Made by a program: the position numbers and the translations under genes
In this document: piece by piece, positions 42,343 to 50,975 of the stretch
Layout: each line of letters begins with the position of its first letter
Position numbering within the stretch: the stretch's first letter is position 1
The notes under the pieces: model-generated
Database searches by the model: none
Seen by the model: only the letters and a program-made list of their open reading frames with translations
Told to the model about the DNA's origin: nothing
Assembly: GCA_031290985.1 (NCBI GenBank)
Contig: JARLJW010000111.1
Span: 1 to 52,103, forward strand
Direction: 5' to 3'
DNA: 52,103 bases
Source: Verrucomicrobiia bacterium
GTDB lineage: Bacteria; Verrucomicrobiota; Verrucomicrobiia; Limisphaerales; UBA11358

Positions 42343-44415
42343 TCATTGACCGGTCTGAATCCTGAAGAAGCTCGCACCGGTCCCGCTCATCGGAATATTG
42401 AACGTATTCGTCAGGGCGGCGGGCGGTTGATTCGTGTAGATGGCCTTCCATGGCCCGACCGGATTGGTGCTTTGCAACAGGACCTGCGGGTAGGCTTGTC
42501 CGCCCGTCCAGTTCAAGGTGAAGTTTGCGCCGTTGACCTGGGCGCCCGCGAACTGCGCCACCGGGTTGGTGTTTATCAGGGACAAACGGGAGAGCACTTG
42601 CACGCTATAACGACCGAGGGTGATGCCGGCACTGCCGCTGGACACCTGCACGATGTTTGACCCCTTGTTCTCAAAGTCGCTGCCATAGACCGGCCAGTCC
42701 GTGTTAAGATTCACATACCAGGTGCCGCTGGCGGGAAAGCCGCTGACCACATAATTCGTCAGCGGCTTGTTGGAACAATTGATCACCACCATCACCTGGT
42801 CATTGGGCGCGGCACCCCAACGGTGATAGGCCAGCACCTTGGCGGTGTCGTCCACCACATGCCACGAGATGTTCCCGCCGGTCAGCCCGGCGCTGACGCC
42901 ATCCAGGTTCCGGCGCAAACGGATCATGTCATGGTAGAAATTCCACACATTGCTGTAGGCCGTGACCAGGGTCCAATTCAGCGGTGAGCTGTCGGAAAAT
43001 TGGGTGATGTCGAGCCGCTCCTGCCCCATGAAAAGCTGGGGAATGCCCGGCGTGGTCATCACGATGGCCGCCCCCATCATGGACCGTTTGCGCGCGTAAT
43101 AGCCCGTGGGGGCGGAGGACTGGATGCGCACCGGCAGCCGTTGCGCGCCGGTGCCGTTGAGGGCGCCCACCAGGTCATGCGTCTCCGTATAGAGCACGCG
43201 GCCAAAACCCGAGCCGTCCAGGTTGTTCTTCAGGTTCACCATGCTGCGCGAACTGTCCGAGCCCTGGGTCAGCTCATTGATGACCTCGTCGCCATAGCCC
43301 ACCGCCCAGGTGCTGTCGAAATTCATGCCACCCGAATCATCCTCGGCGATGCTGATCGCTCCGGGATGATCCGAGTGGATCACCGTTGAGTTGATGTATT
43401 GGAGGAGGGTGTCTGCGTCGGGGATGCCGACGTAATTCCCGCCCCCGTTGTCGTACTGCCGGATCGCCCCGACGGCGTCCCAACGGAAACCATCCACATG
43501 GCATTCATCCATCCACATGCGCAGGTTGTCGCTGATGAATGTCCGCACGCCATCCGTGGAATAATTCGGCCGCGGCCCCCAGAGCGTGTCCTTGATGCCG
43601 CTCGCGGTGTAAAAATAGATGCCCGGCCCCGTGCCGGTGTCGAACGTGTACAGGTCCAGGTCGCTCGAGCCGTAGTGATTATGCACGACATCCAACAGCA
43701 CGCGGAGGCCCCGCTGATGCGCGGCCTTGACGAAGCTTTTCAACCCGTCCGGGCCGCCATAACCGGATTCCACCGCGAACATGTCGGAGCCGTTGTAACC
43801 CCAGCTGTTGTCCGTCGCAAATTCCGCAATCGGCATCAACTCCACCGCGCCGACACCCAGGCTCACCAGGTAATCCAGCTTGGTGATCGCATCCGTAAAC
43901 TTTCCCGGCCCGCCGGACGACGGCGTGGAATCATAAAACGCCCCGACATGCAGCTCGTAAATCACGAGGTTGGTTAGCGCCACCGGCAGCCGCGTGTCCC
44001 CCGCCCAATTGAAGGCATTGGGATCATAGACGATCGAATTGCCCGCCGAATTGACCACCTTGCGCGAACGCGGATCCATCTTGAAGAGCGAGCCGCTGAG
44101 CTTGTATTTATACTGGTCGCCGGCTTTCGCATTGGGAATGTCCGCGGACCAAAGCCCCGTGGCGGCGGACTCCTTGACCAGATAATTGGCCGTGGCGCTC
44201 CAGCCATTGAAATCCCCCGCGACCGCCACCGTGGTCGCGTCCGGTGCCCAGACGCGAAAGGTCACGCCCTTGCCGCCGGCATCCGCGTACGGCAGAGAGC
44301 CCATCCCCGGGCGGCTGGATTGCGCCCCGGCCTCCGGCACAACCATGCCGCAAGCCAGGACAACCAGAAGAATTATCCAGGAATGCACGGCGGATTGGTA
44401 AGCGGATTCTCTCAT
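42343..44415 (-). CDS. Secreted GH13 enzyme, branching-enzyme-like, with CBM48
   Basis: An exported alpha-glucan enzyme of about 690 residues. After the signal peptide comes a CBM48/E-set domain (about 45-125: VTFRVWAPDATTVAVAGDFNGW), then a GH13 barrel. LVIYELHVGAFYDS, LVSLGVGAVELMPIAEF, DVVHNHYG, GFRWDAVGAIR (nucleophile Asp about 313), ISIAEDDSGG (acid/base Glu) and TETHDLVG follow the order and wording of branching enzymes or trehalohydrolases rather than alpha-amylases. The tail ends with a beta module (VLLQSTNPVGPWKAI..FFRIQTGQ). The start ATG overlaps the stop of the oxidoreductase gene (ATGA). A secreted branching-type enzyme is unusual; debranching or hydrolysis is possible. Confidence 0.85.
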   Translation of the reverse strand: MRESAYQSAVHSWIILLVVLACGMVVPEAGAQSSRPGMGSLPYADAGGKGVTFRVWAPDATTVAVAGDFNGWSATANYLVKESAATGLWSADIPNAKAGDQYKYKLSGSLFKMDPRSRKVVNSAGNSIVYDPNAFNWAGDTRLPVALTNLVIYELHVGAFYDSTPSSGGPGKFTDAITKLDYLVSLGVGAVELMPIAEFATDNSWGYNGSDMFAVESGYGGPDGLKSFVKAAHQRGLRVLLDVVHNHYGSSDLDLYTFDTGTGPGIYFYTASGIKDTLWGPRPNYSTDGVRTFISDNLRMWMDECHVDGFRWDAVGAIRQYDNGGGNYVGIPDADTLLQYINSTVIHSDHPGAISIAEDDSGGMNFDSTWAVGYGDEVINELTQGSDSSRSMVNLKNNLDGSGFGRVLYTETHDLVGALNGTGAQRLPVRIQSSAPTGYYARKRSMMGAAIVMTTPGIPQLFMGQERLDITQFSDSSPLNWTLVTAYSNVWNFYHDMIRLRRNLDGVSAGLTGGNISWHVVDDTAKVLAYHRWGAAPNDQVMVVINCSNKPLTNYVVSGFPASGTWYVNLNTDWPVYGSDFENKGSNIVQVSSGSAGITLGRYSVQVLSRLSLINTNPVAQFAGAQVNGANFTLNWTGGQAYPQVLLQSTNPVGPWKAIYTNQPPAALTNTFNIPMSGTGASFFRIQTGQ

Positions 44416-45539
44416 TCCGGCCACGCGGGCTTTGCCGGCAGTTCGATCCGCCTGCCGGTGGCGGCGGATTCACGGGCGGCAGCCAGGATCTCGGTCACAA
44501 TCATGTTCACGGCCAGGGAGGAAAGGCCCGTGGGCTTGATGTCCCCGCGCACCACCGCCGCAAGATAGGAAACGGAATTTTCCTCCGGCCCCGTCAACGC
44601 CGGGGTCGTGGTGGTGGTCTCGTTCTCCACCTGCGCACCCTTGAGCACGCGGAGGGTGTCGTTGTGCGGCACCAGCACATAACCATTTTTGCAATAGATC
44701 TCCATGTCTTTCCGGTTATAGGGCCAGTTCCAGGAAGCTTGGATGATCCCCTGCGCCTGGGGATACGTCAGCACGATGGTCGCCTCATCTTCCACTTTGG
44801 GATACTTGTCCGGCTTGATGTGTTGCGTCACTGCAAACACCGAGGTGGGGCGCTCACCCTGCATCAGCCACGTCATCAGGTCGGCACCGTAACAGCCAAA
44901 ATCCGGCAGGGCACCACCGCCATTGAGCACCGGATCAGTCAGCCACGCCAAAAATTCCGGCGCACAGCCGATCTCCTTCGGCCCCTGATGTCCGTCATGC
45001 ACCACGACTTTGCGGATGTCGCCCAGGCTCTTTTCCTTGCAGACCACGTCATACGCCGCATGATTGGCGGAATACCAGGTCGTCTCGTAATTCACCAGCA
45101 GCTCGATGCCGCCCTTTTTGGCGGCGGCGGCCATCGCCAGCGCCTGCTTCATGTCCACCGCGAGCGGCTTTTCCATCATCACATGGATGCCATGCGGCGC
45201 GCATTCCTCCACGACGCGCTGATGATCATAGGTGCAGGTGAACGTGGCGACCGCCTGCACATTGGTCTTGGCCAGCAACGCCGCCAGGGTCGGGTAGAAA
45301 AGATTCGTGCTCAGCTTGAACTGCTTCGCGTAGATCGCCGCGACCTTCTGGTCCGGCTCAATGATGCCGACGAGTTGCACGTCCGGGTTGTTCACCATCC
45401 GCGGCACAAAACCGCGCGCATGGCCGTGGACCAGGCCATACATGGCCACGCGGACCGGCGGCCGGTTGGTCGGGGTTTCGGCGGCGGGCGTCGCGTTTAA
45501 ACCGGCTAGAACACAGATGAGCGCAAGAATCGTTTTCAT
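44412..45539 (-). CDS. Gfo/Idh/MocA family oxidoreductase, exported
   Basis: A product of 375 residues with a Sec-type signal peptide (MKTILALICVLAGLNATPAA). The family's fold is visible: RVAMYGLVHGHARG as the nucleotide-binding start (less canonical than GxGxxG), VGIIEPDQKV, VATFTCTYDHQRV, then IHVMMEKPLAVD with the conserved Lys, GGGALPDFGCYGADLMTWL, and a C-terminal sheet with VEDEATIVLTYPQAQGIIQASWNWPYNRKDMEIY. No Tat motif is present, unlike the paralogue at 31380, so it may be exported unfolded or act as a lyase-like enzyme without tightly bound cofactor. It is coupled to the GH13 gene that follows, and its product may act on sugars the locus releases. Confidence 0.87.
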   Translation of the reverse strand: MKTILALICVLAGLNATPAAETPTNRPPVRVAMYGLVHGHARGFVPRMVNNPDVQLVGIIEPDQKVAAIYAKQFKLSTNLFYPTLAALLAKTNVQAVATFTCTYDHQRVVEECAPHGIHVMMEKPLAVDMKQALAMAAAAKKGGIELLVNYETTWYSANHAAYDVVCKEKSLGDIRKVVVHDGHQGPKEIGCAPEFLAWLTDPVLNGGGALPDFGCYGADLMTWLMQGERPTSVFAVTQHIKPDKYPKVEDEATIVLTYPQAQGIIQASWNWPYNRKDMEIYCKNGYVLVPHNDTLRVLKGAQVENETTTTTPALTGPEENSVSYLAAVVRGDIKPTGLSSLAVNMIVTEILAAARESAATGRRIELPAKPAWPE

Positions 45540-45763
45540 GGATAGGTAAATTTTGGTGGGTTATTCCCGCATGAAAACAAAAAACCTCTGGATTTTCATG
45601 CGGTATTATCGGCTGGGAATTAAAATGGCACGGTTGAGCTTGAAAAATGCGGGACAACAGTGGGAATCATCGCCGACAATGTAGCCCTGGACCCCCAAGT
45701 TGCACAGCCCCCAAAACCTGTGGGTATCCCCTGCCCGTCAAGACTTGGTAACCGCGCGTTTGC

Positions 45764-47755
45764 TCAGGGCACCGGCCCGGCACCGCCACAGGTGTAGCGC
45801 GCCTCAAATCCCGCGTAAAATGTCCGGCCGGAAACCGCGTCCCGCGCCGTGTCGGCGAGGCGGACCGTGACCGTTGAACGCGGCGGAAAACCTACGCCCG
45901 CCGGCGTGAATGTCATTTGATCGCGCGCCGGCGACCACGACAATTTTCCGTTTACGGTGGGTGTCACCGAGAACGCATGTTCGACGCTGGGGACATCCAT
46001 CGGCTTGCTGAAATGGATCACCACCGGGGCGGCGGGCGAAACATTTTTCGCATCGTGCGCCGGCGTGATTCCCGACACCACCGGATCGAGCGGCCGGACC
46101 TGCGAGGCGGGGACAAAAATCTTCGCCGTGGTTCCCGGCATGACAATGGGCGGGGTCCGGCCACCGGCCCGCAGAATGATCGATTCACTTTCATTGAGCA
46201 GGTTCACCAGCCGGGTCCCTGCCGGACCGGACACCGGGCAGGCGGGCAACAACCGGTTCGTGGTCGCGGTGTTGAAAACCACCAACACCTCTTGCGTGCC
46301 CAACTGCCGTGTGTAGGCGAACATCCCCGGCCCCTGCGCGTTGCTCCACAGGTTGGATTGCACCCCGGTCGACAGCGCCGGATACAGCCGGCGGAAATTA
46401 TTCAGCTTCGCGGTCAACTGATACAACGGGTGCGTCATGTTGAAGTTGTCACCGACGGAAGGCCCCCATTCGAATTGCCCGGCAAACATGTCCTCCCGGT
46501 CCCACGGATCCTTGGCCCCGTCGAAAGCCTGCTCCGTGCCGGCGTACAAACACGGAATCCCGCGCGTGGTGTAGAGGAAGACCAGCGCGACCTTCAACCG
46601 GTCAACGGTGGCGCCCTTGAGGCTTAAGAAGCGCGGCTGGTCGTGGTTGTCGAGGAACGTCACCAGTTGATTCTGCGTCGCCGGGTCGTAATTCGCCGCG
46701 ACCGCACGGTAATGGTCCGCGATCTGCCGGGTGTTGCCGGTGGCGGCGGCAAAAATGGAATCGATCTTGAAATAGAGCGTGTAATCCAAAACCGAATCCA
46801 GCTTGAACGGCCCATCCGGGGCGCCCATCCGGCCGGTGTAAGAGCCCACCTTGACATCCGATTGATGCGGCACTTCGCCGAACATAAAAAAGTTTGTTTT
46901 GCCATGCGCCGCCGCAAACTCGCGGATCGCCGGGCACCATTCCTCCCAGAATCCCATCTCGACGTGCTTCACCGTATCGATGCGAAAACCGTCAAACCCG
47001 GCCTGCTCGATCCAAAACTCGTAAATCTTTTTCATCTGCTCCCGCACGTACGGATTTTCCGTCCGCAAATCATCCAGGCTGCTCAGCTCGCCCAGTTCAA
47101 GCTGGGTCGTGTCTTCGTAATCTTTGATGAAGCCGTTGTTGTGAAATAGATTCGTGATCGCCGGGTTGGTGGCGTTGAGGTCGAATGGCGGCGGGTATTG
47201 CATGTCGGGGTTGTGAAAGCGCAGATGATAACCGTCGGGCGGATATTTGAATTCCGGATAACCGGGGTCGCCGCTGTCGATGAGGTTGCCACCGTGGTTC
47301 ACCACGATGTCGTCAATGACCAGGATGCCCCGCGCATGGGCCGCCGACACAAGATGCTGCAGGTCCGCCAGCGTGCCCCAGTGCGGATCCACTTTGTAAA
47401 AATCGCGCGCCGCATAGCCGTGAAACTCGCCGCGCACATTCAGCACGATGGGCGAAATCCAGATGGCCGTGGCGCCGAGCGACTTGATGTAATCCAATTT
47501 CTGCTCGACGCCCTTGAAGTCGCCGCCGTGCACTGAAGTGCCGCTGTGGCCGGCGGGGTCGTAATTGCCATCGACCTTGTCATTGGACGGGTCGCCGTTG
47601 AAAAAACGGTCGGTGAGCAGTTGGTAGATGCTCTGGCGCTGCCAGAATTCGTTGCCGCCGGGTTGCGCGTCCACACCCGGCGCCGCCAGCAGGCAAACCG
47701 CCAGCAACCCGACGACGGCGCAAAGCCGGTGAAGATGTCCACAGCGTGAATGCAT
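45764..47755 (-). CDS. Secreted alpha-amylase (GH13) with Big_5 domain
   Basis: An exported starch or glycogen hydrolase of about 663 residues. After the signal peptide the GH13 blocks are IYQLLTDRFFNGD, DIVVNHGG, GFDGFRIDTVKHVE (nucleophile Asp260), FFMFGEV (Glu294) and FLDNHDQPRF (Asp372), with GIPCLYAGTEQ after the barrel. The DRFFNGD and HGGDFKG text is close to extracellular alpha-amylases and CGTase-like enzymes. A C-terminal Big_5-type Ig domain (about 555-655: GITPAHDAKNVSPAAPVVIHFSKPMD) ends the protein. The ATG at 47755 is preferred over a TTG at 47767. The gap to the oxidoreductase gene (45540-45763) holds no gene. Confidence 0.9.
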   Translation of the reverse strand: MHSRCGHLHRLCAVVGLLAVCLLAAPGVDAQPGGNEFWQRQSIYQLLTDRFFNGDPSNDKVDGNYDPAGHSGTSVHGGDFKGVEQKLDYIKSLGATAIWISPIVLNVRGEFHGYAARDFYKVDPHWGTLADLQHLVSAAHARGILVIDDIVVNHGGNLIDSGDPGYPEFKYPPDGYHLRFHNPDMQYPPPFDLNATNPAITNLFHNNGFIKDYEDTTQLELGELSSLDDLRTENPYVREQMKKIYEFWIEQAGFDGFRIDTVKHVEMGFWEEWCPAIREFAAAHGKTNFFMFGEVPHQSDVKVGSYTGRMGAPDGPFKLDSVLDYTLYFKIDSIFAAATGNTRQIADHYRAVAANYDPATQNQLVTFLDNHDQPRFLSLKGATVDRLKVALVFLYTTRGIPCLYAGTEQAFDGAKDPWDREDMFAGQFEWGPSVGDNFNMTHPLYQLTAKLNNFRRLYPALSTGVQSNLWSNAQGPGMFAYTRQLGTQEVLVVFNTATTNRLLPACPVSGPAGTRLVNLLNESESIILRAGGRTPPIVMPGTTAKIFVPASQVRPLDPVVSGITPAHDAKNVSPAAPVVIHFSKPMDVPSVEHAFSVTPTVNGKLSWSPARDQMTFTPAGVGFPPRSTVTVRLADTARDAVSGRTFYAGFEARYTCGGAGPVP

Positions 47756-47804
47756 TTCAAATTTCAAGTTTATCCCGGCCGGTTGTCCATTGTTTTACCA
47801 GATT

Positions 47805-50800
47805 TCAACGCGCCTGCACGCGGTAAAACCGCGTGGCATTGGTCGCGCTGCCGGAGTCGCTCAAGGAAACCGTTCCGCCCGTGCCGACCGCCGCCGGGCC
47901 GATGTTGATCCACGGTGAAGCGGCGGCGAGGCTGGTGCGGGACTGGAGCTGATAACTCCAGTTGGTGGTGGTTGACGTATTCAGCATCACATTGGTCGGC
48001 GTCGTCAGTATTTGGGTGATGTTAAAGGCTGGCGGTGCCGGCACCGAGGCCGCGTTGCCCGGATCCGTGCCGGCAAAATACTCCGTCAGGTTGGAGACGC
48101 CGTCGCCATCCGCATCGTCCCCGGCGCGCGACAGATCATTGCTGGAGCCCAGCGCATGGCCGAAATAGGCCAGTCGCCACCAGTCGGGAATGCCGTCCGT
48201 GTCGCTGAACACATCAGCGATCTTTCGCACCTGCAATCCGGAGATGCGGGCGTTGTCCGTCACCGGGGTGAACAGAACCTGCAACTGCGAATTGGTCACG
48301 CCATTGGTGAAGACCAGCGTGACCGGCAGGTTCATGCCTCCCGCCGTCGCGTAGATGTCAAAATTCGTCAGCACCTGCCGGCCTTGAAGGTAGGCATTGA
48401 AAACCCGCTTGCCGGGCCCGCTCCAATACGTCTCGGCCTCCAGCATCGTGACTTCGTAAATTCCCTCCGGGCAGTCAAACTGGTAAAGCACCCCGGCGCT
48501 GTTGGTGCTGTAATGCTCACGCTGGTAAAGGGACTGCGCCTGCGCACAGATGCCGGTGATGGTGTTGGCCACATAGCCGTTGGTGCCGCCCGTAAAGCCG
48601 AACGCGCCAAAGGTGTAGCTCGTATCCTTTAGCCAGGTGTTGGCGCTGCAATCCGTGACGCTGGCGGGATTGCCGCTGCTAAGACGCTGCACGTAATTTC
48701 CCGGCACATTCACGAACCGGACGCTGGCGGTGTTCGTGGTGGAAATATTGCCCGCGGCGTCCGACGCGCGCGCGCTGATGACGTGCGGACCGTTCAGAAA
48801 ATTGGAACTGTTCAGGTTCAAACTCCACGAGGTGGTTCCGGCGGCAGTCAGCCAGGCTCCAGTATCCAGCCGGACTTCAACCTTCTGCACCGCCAGATTG
48901 TCGCTGGCGGTTCCGGTCACGGCCAGATTCCCCGAAACCACGGCGTTGTTGCCCGGCGTGAGCAGCGTAAGGTTCGGCGGCGATGAATCCGCCACCAGCG
49001 AGCCCGTGTGATATTGCAATTGATACGGCGCGTACAGGACGTTGCCCGAGACGGCGTCCACGGCGGAGTTGGTCAGCCGCACCACGACGGTGGTCAGCGC
49101 GGAAAAGCCGGAGCCCGCCGGCGTGAAGGTCATCGTGTCATGCGCTGCGGACCAGCCAAACGTGCCGCTGACGACGGGTGCCGTGCTGAACGCCGACTGG
49201 ACGCTGTTCGTGTCCATCGCCTTGCTGAACTGCAACACGACCGGCTGGTTGACCGGCACATTGGTGGCGTCATGGCCGGGCGAATTGCCCGCCACCACCG
49301 GGTCCAGCGGTTTCCAGTCCGCTTGCGCGACAAAAATTTTCGCACTCGTTCCCGGCACCGTGATCTGCGGCGTCACCGGGCCCGGCTGCACGGTCAGGAC
49401 TTCATTCGTGTTGAACAGGTTCACGAGTTGCGTCCCGGCGGCGAATGTCGTCGTGCGGTTGGTCAGCGTCTGGGCCGAGGTGGCGGTGTTGAACACGACA
49501 AAAACTTCCTGCGTCATCGCCACATCGGTTGTCAGCCGGCGCGCATAGGCGAACAGGCCCGGATTCGATGGCTCGCTCCATTTGTTCACATGGCTGCCGA
49601 GTGACAGCGCGGGATAAAGCCGGCGGAAATTATTCAACTGCGCGGTGAGCAGGAATAGCGGGTGCGTCATGTTGAAGCTGTCCTTGCCGGCGAGGCCAGC
49701 GTCCTTAAACGCCCCGGCGAACATGTCTTCGCGGTCGTTGGGATCGGTCGTGCCGTTAAAACCCTGCTCCGTGCCGTAATACAGGCAGGGAATGCCGCGC
49801 GAAGTGTACAGAAATGTCAGCGCCACCTGCAGCCGGTTGGTGGTCGCGCCGCTGGCGCTGAGAAAACGCGGCTGGTCGTGATTGTCCAGAAACGTCACGA
49901 GGCGCGTCTGCGCATTGGTGTCGTAGTTGGCGGCGATGGCGTTGTAATGATCTTCAATCTGCTTCGTGTTGCCAGTGGCGGTGGCGAAAACGCTGTTGAC
50001 GGTGAAATAGAGCGGGTAATCCAGCACGGAGTCCTGCTTGTACGCGCCGCCGCCCATGGTGCCGGTGTAGGAACCGTTAAGCGATTCACTCCCGTCATAG
50101 ACTTCGCCGAACATGAAGAAATTCGGCTTCGCGCTGTTCGTCGCGGCGAAAGTGTGGACAGCCGGGCACCAGCTCTGCCAGAAGCCGTACTCAATGTGCT
50201 TCGTGGTATCAATGCGGAAACCGTCAAAGCCAACGTGTTGGATCCAGTAGTTATAGACCGCCGCCATGTTCGACCGGACGTAATCCGACTCGGTGCGAAA
50301 ATCACTCAGGCCGGAAAGTTCCCCAAGCTGGTAATGTTCCGGCGTATTGTAATCAGGGATGGCCCCGTAGTTGTGAAAAATATTCGTCAGGTTGGGGTTG
50401 GCCGCGTTCGTATTAAAGGGCGCGGCATATTGTTTTGAACTGTTGTATTTCAGCGTGTAACCGGTCGTCGTATTGAAGGCGGGATAGCCCGGATCCGCGC
50501 TGGTAAGCAGGGTGCCGCCGTGGTTGCAGATGATGTCATCGATGACCAGCAGGCCCTTGGCATGCGCGGTCGCGACCAGATGCTGCAAGTCCGCCAAGCT
50601 GCCCCAATGCGGATCCACGTTGTAAAAATCCCGGCCGGCATAGCCATGAAATTCCCCGTTCGCATTCACCACCACGGGCGAAATCCAGATGGCGGTGGCC
50701 CCCAGCGCCTTGATGTAGTCCAGCTTTTGCTCGAGACCCTTGAAATCGCCGCCGTGGACCGACGTGGTGCCGGAGGCGTTGTAATTGCCGTCCGCATTGT

Positions 50801-50975
50801 TGTTGGCAGCGTCACCGTCAAAAAAACGGTCGGTGATGACTTGGTAGATGCTTTGCGTCTGCCAGAAACTGTTGGTGGCGTTCTGGGCGTTGGCCAGGAA
50901 CGGGGACAAGACCAATGCGGCCAAAACCCCGGCGACCGCGCGCACCGGTCGTTTTGGCAAAAAACTTTGGATCAT
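47805..50975 (-). CDS. Large secreted multidomain alpha-amylase (GH13)
   Basis: A paralogue of the previous amylase, extended to 1056 residues. Signal peptide (about 1-31), GH13 barrel with triad Asp256 (GFRIDTTKH), Glu291 (FMFGEV) and Asp367 (FLDNHDQPR), then a Big_5 Ig domain (about 560-655: GNSPGHDATNVPVNQPVVLQFSKAMD), an Ig-like domain (about 670-760: NLAVTGTASDNLAVQKVEVRLD), a malectin-like domain (about 765-915: VLYQFDCPEGIYEVTMLEAE, FNAYLQGRQVL), Ca-binding-type repeats (DTDGIPDWW, DDADGDGVSNLTEYFAGTDP) and the C-terminal beta module ending FYRVQAR. The binding domains suggest anchoring to insoluble glucan or the cell surface. Its ATG overlaps the stop of the upstream gene (ATGA). Confidence 0.9.
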   Translation of the reverse strand: MIQSFLPKRPVRAVAGVLAALVLSPFLANAQNATNSFWQTQSIYQVITDRFFDGDAANNNADGNYNASGTTSVHGGDFKGLEQKLDYIKALGATAIWISPVVVNANGEFHGYAGRDFYNVDPHWGSLADLQHLVATAHAKGLLVIDDIICNHGGTLLTSADPGYPAFNTTTGYTLKYNSSKQYAAPFNTNAANPNLTNIFHNYGAIPDYNTPEHYQLGELSGLSDFRTESDYVRSNMAAVYNYWIQHVGFDGFRIDTTKHIEYGFWQSWCPAVHTFAATNSAKPNFFMFGEVYDGSESLNGSYTGTMGGGAYKQDSVLDYPLYFTVNSVFATATGNTKQIEDHYNAIAANYDTNAQTRLVTFLDNHDQPRFLSASGATTNRLQVALTFLYTSRGIPCLYYGTEQGFNGTTDPNDREDMFAGAFKDAGLAGKDSFNMTHPLFLLTAQLNNFRRLYPALSLGSHVNKWSEPSNPGLFAYARRLTTDVAMTQEVFVVFNTATSAQTLTNRTTTFAAGTQLVNLFNTNEVLTVQPGPVTPQITVPGTSAKIFVAQADWKPLDPVVAGNSPGHDATNVPVNQPVVLQFSKAMDTNSVQSAFSTAPVVSGTFGWSAAHDTMTFTPAGSGFSALTTVVVRLTNSAVDAVSGNVLYAPYQLQYHTGSLVADSSPPNLTLLTPGNNAVVSGNLAVTGTASDNLAVQKVEVRLDTGAWLTAAGTTSWSLNLNSSNFLNGPHVISARASDAAGNISTTNTASVRFVNVPGNYVQRLSSGNPASVTDCSANTWLKDTSYTFGAFGFTGGTNGYVANTITGICAQAQSLYQREHYSTNSAGVLYQFDCPEGIYEVTMLEAETYWSGPGKRVFNAYLQGRQVLTNFDIYATAGGMNLPVTLVFTNGVTNSQLQVLFTPVTDNARISGLQVRKIADVFSDTDGIPDWWRLAYFGHALGSSNDLSRAGDDADGDGVSNLTEYFAGTDPGNAASVPAPPAFNITQILTTPTNVMLNTSTTTNWSYQLQSRTSLAAASPWINIGPAAVGTGGTVSLSDSGSATNATRFYRVQAR

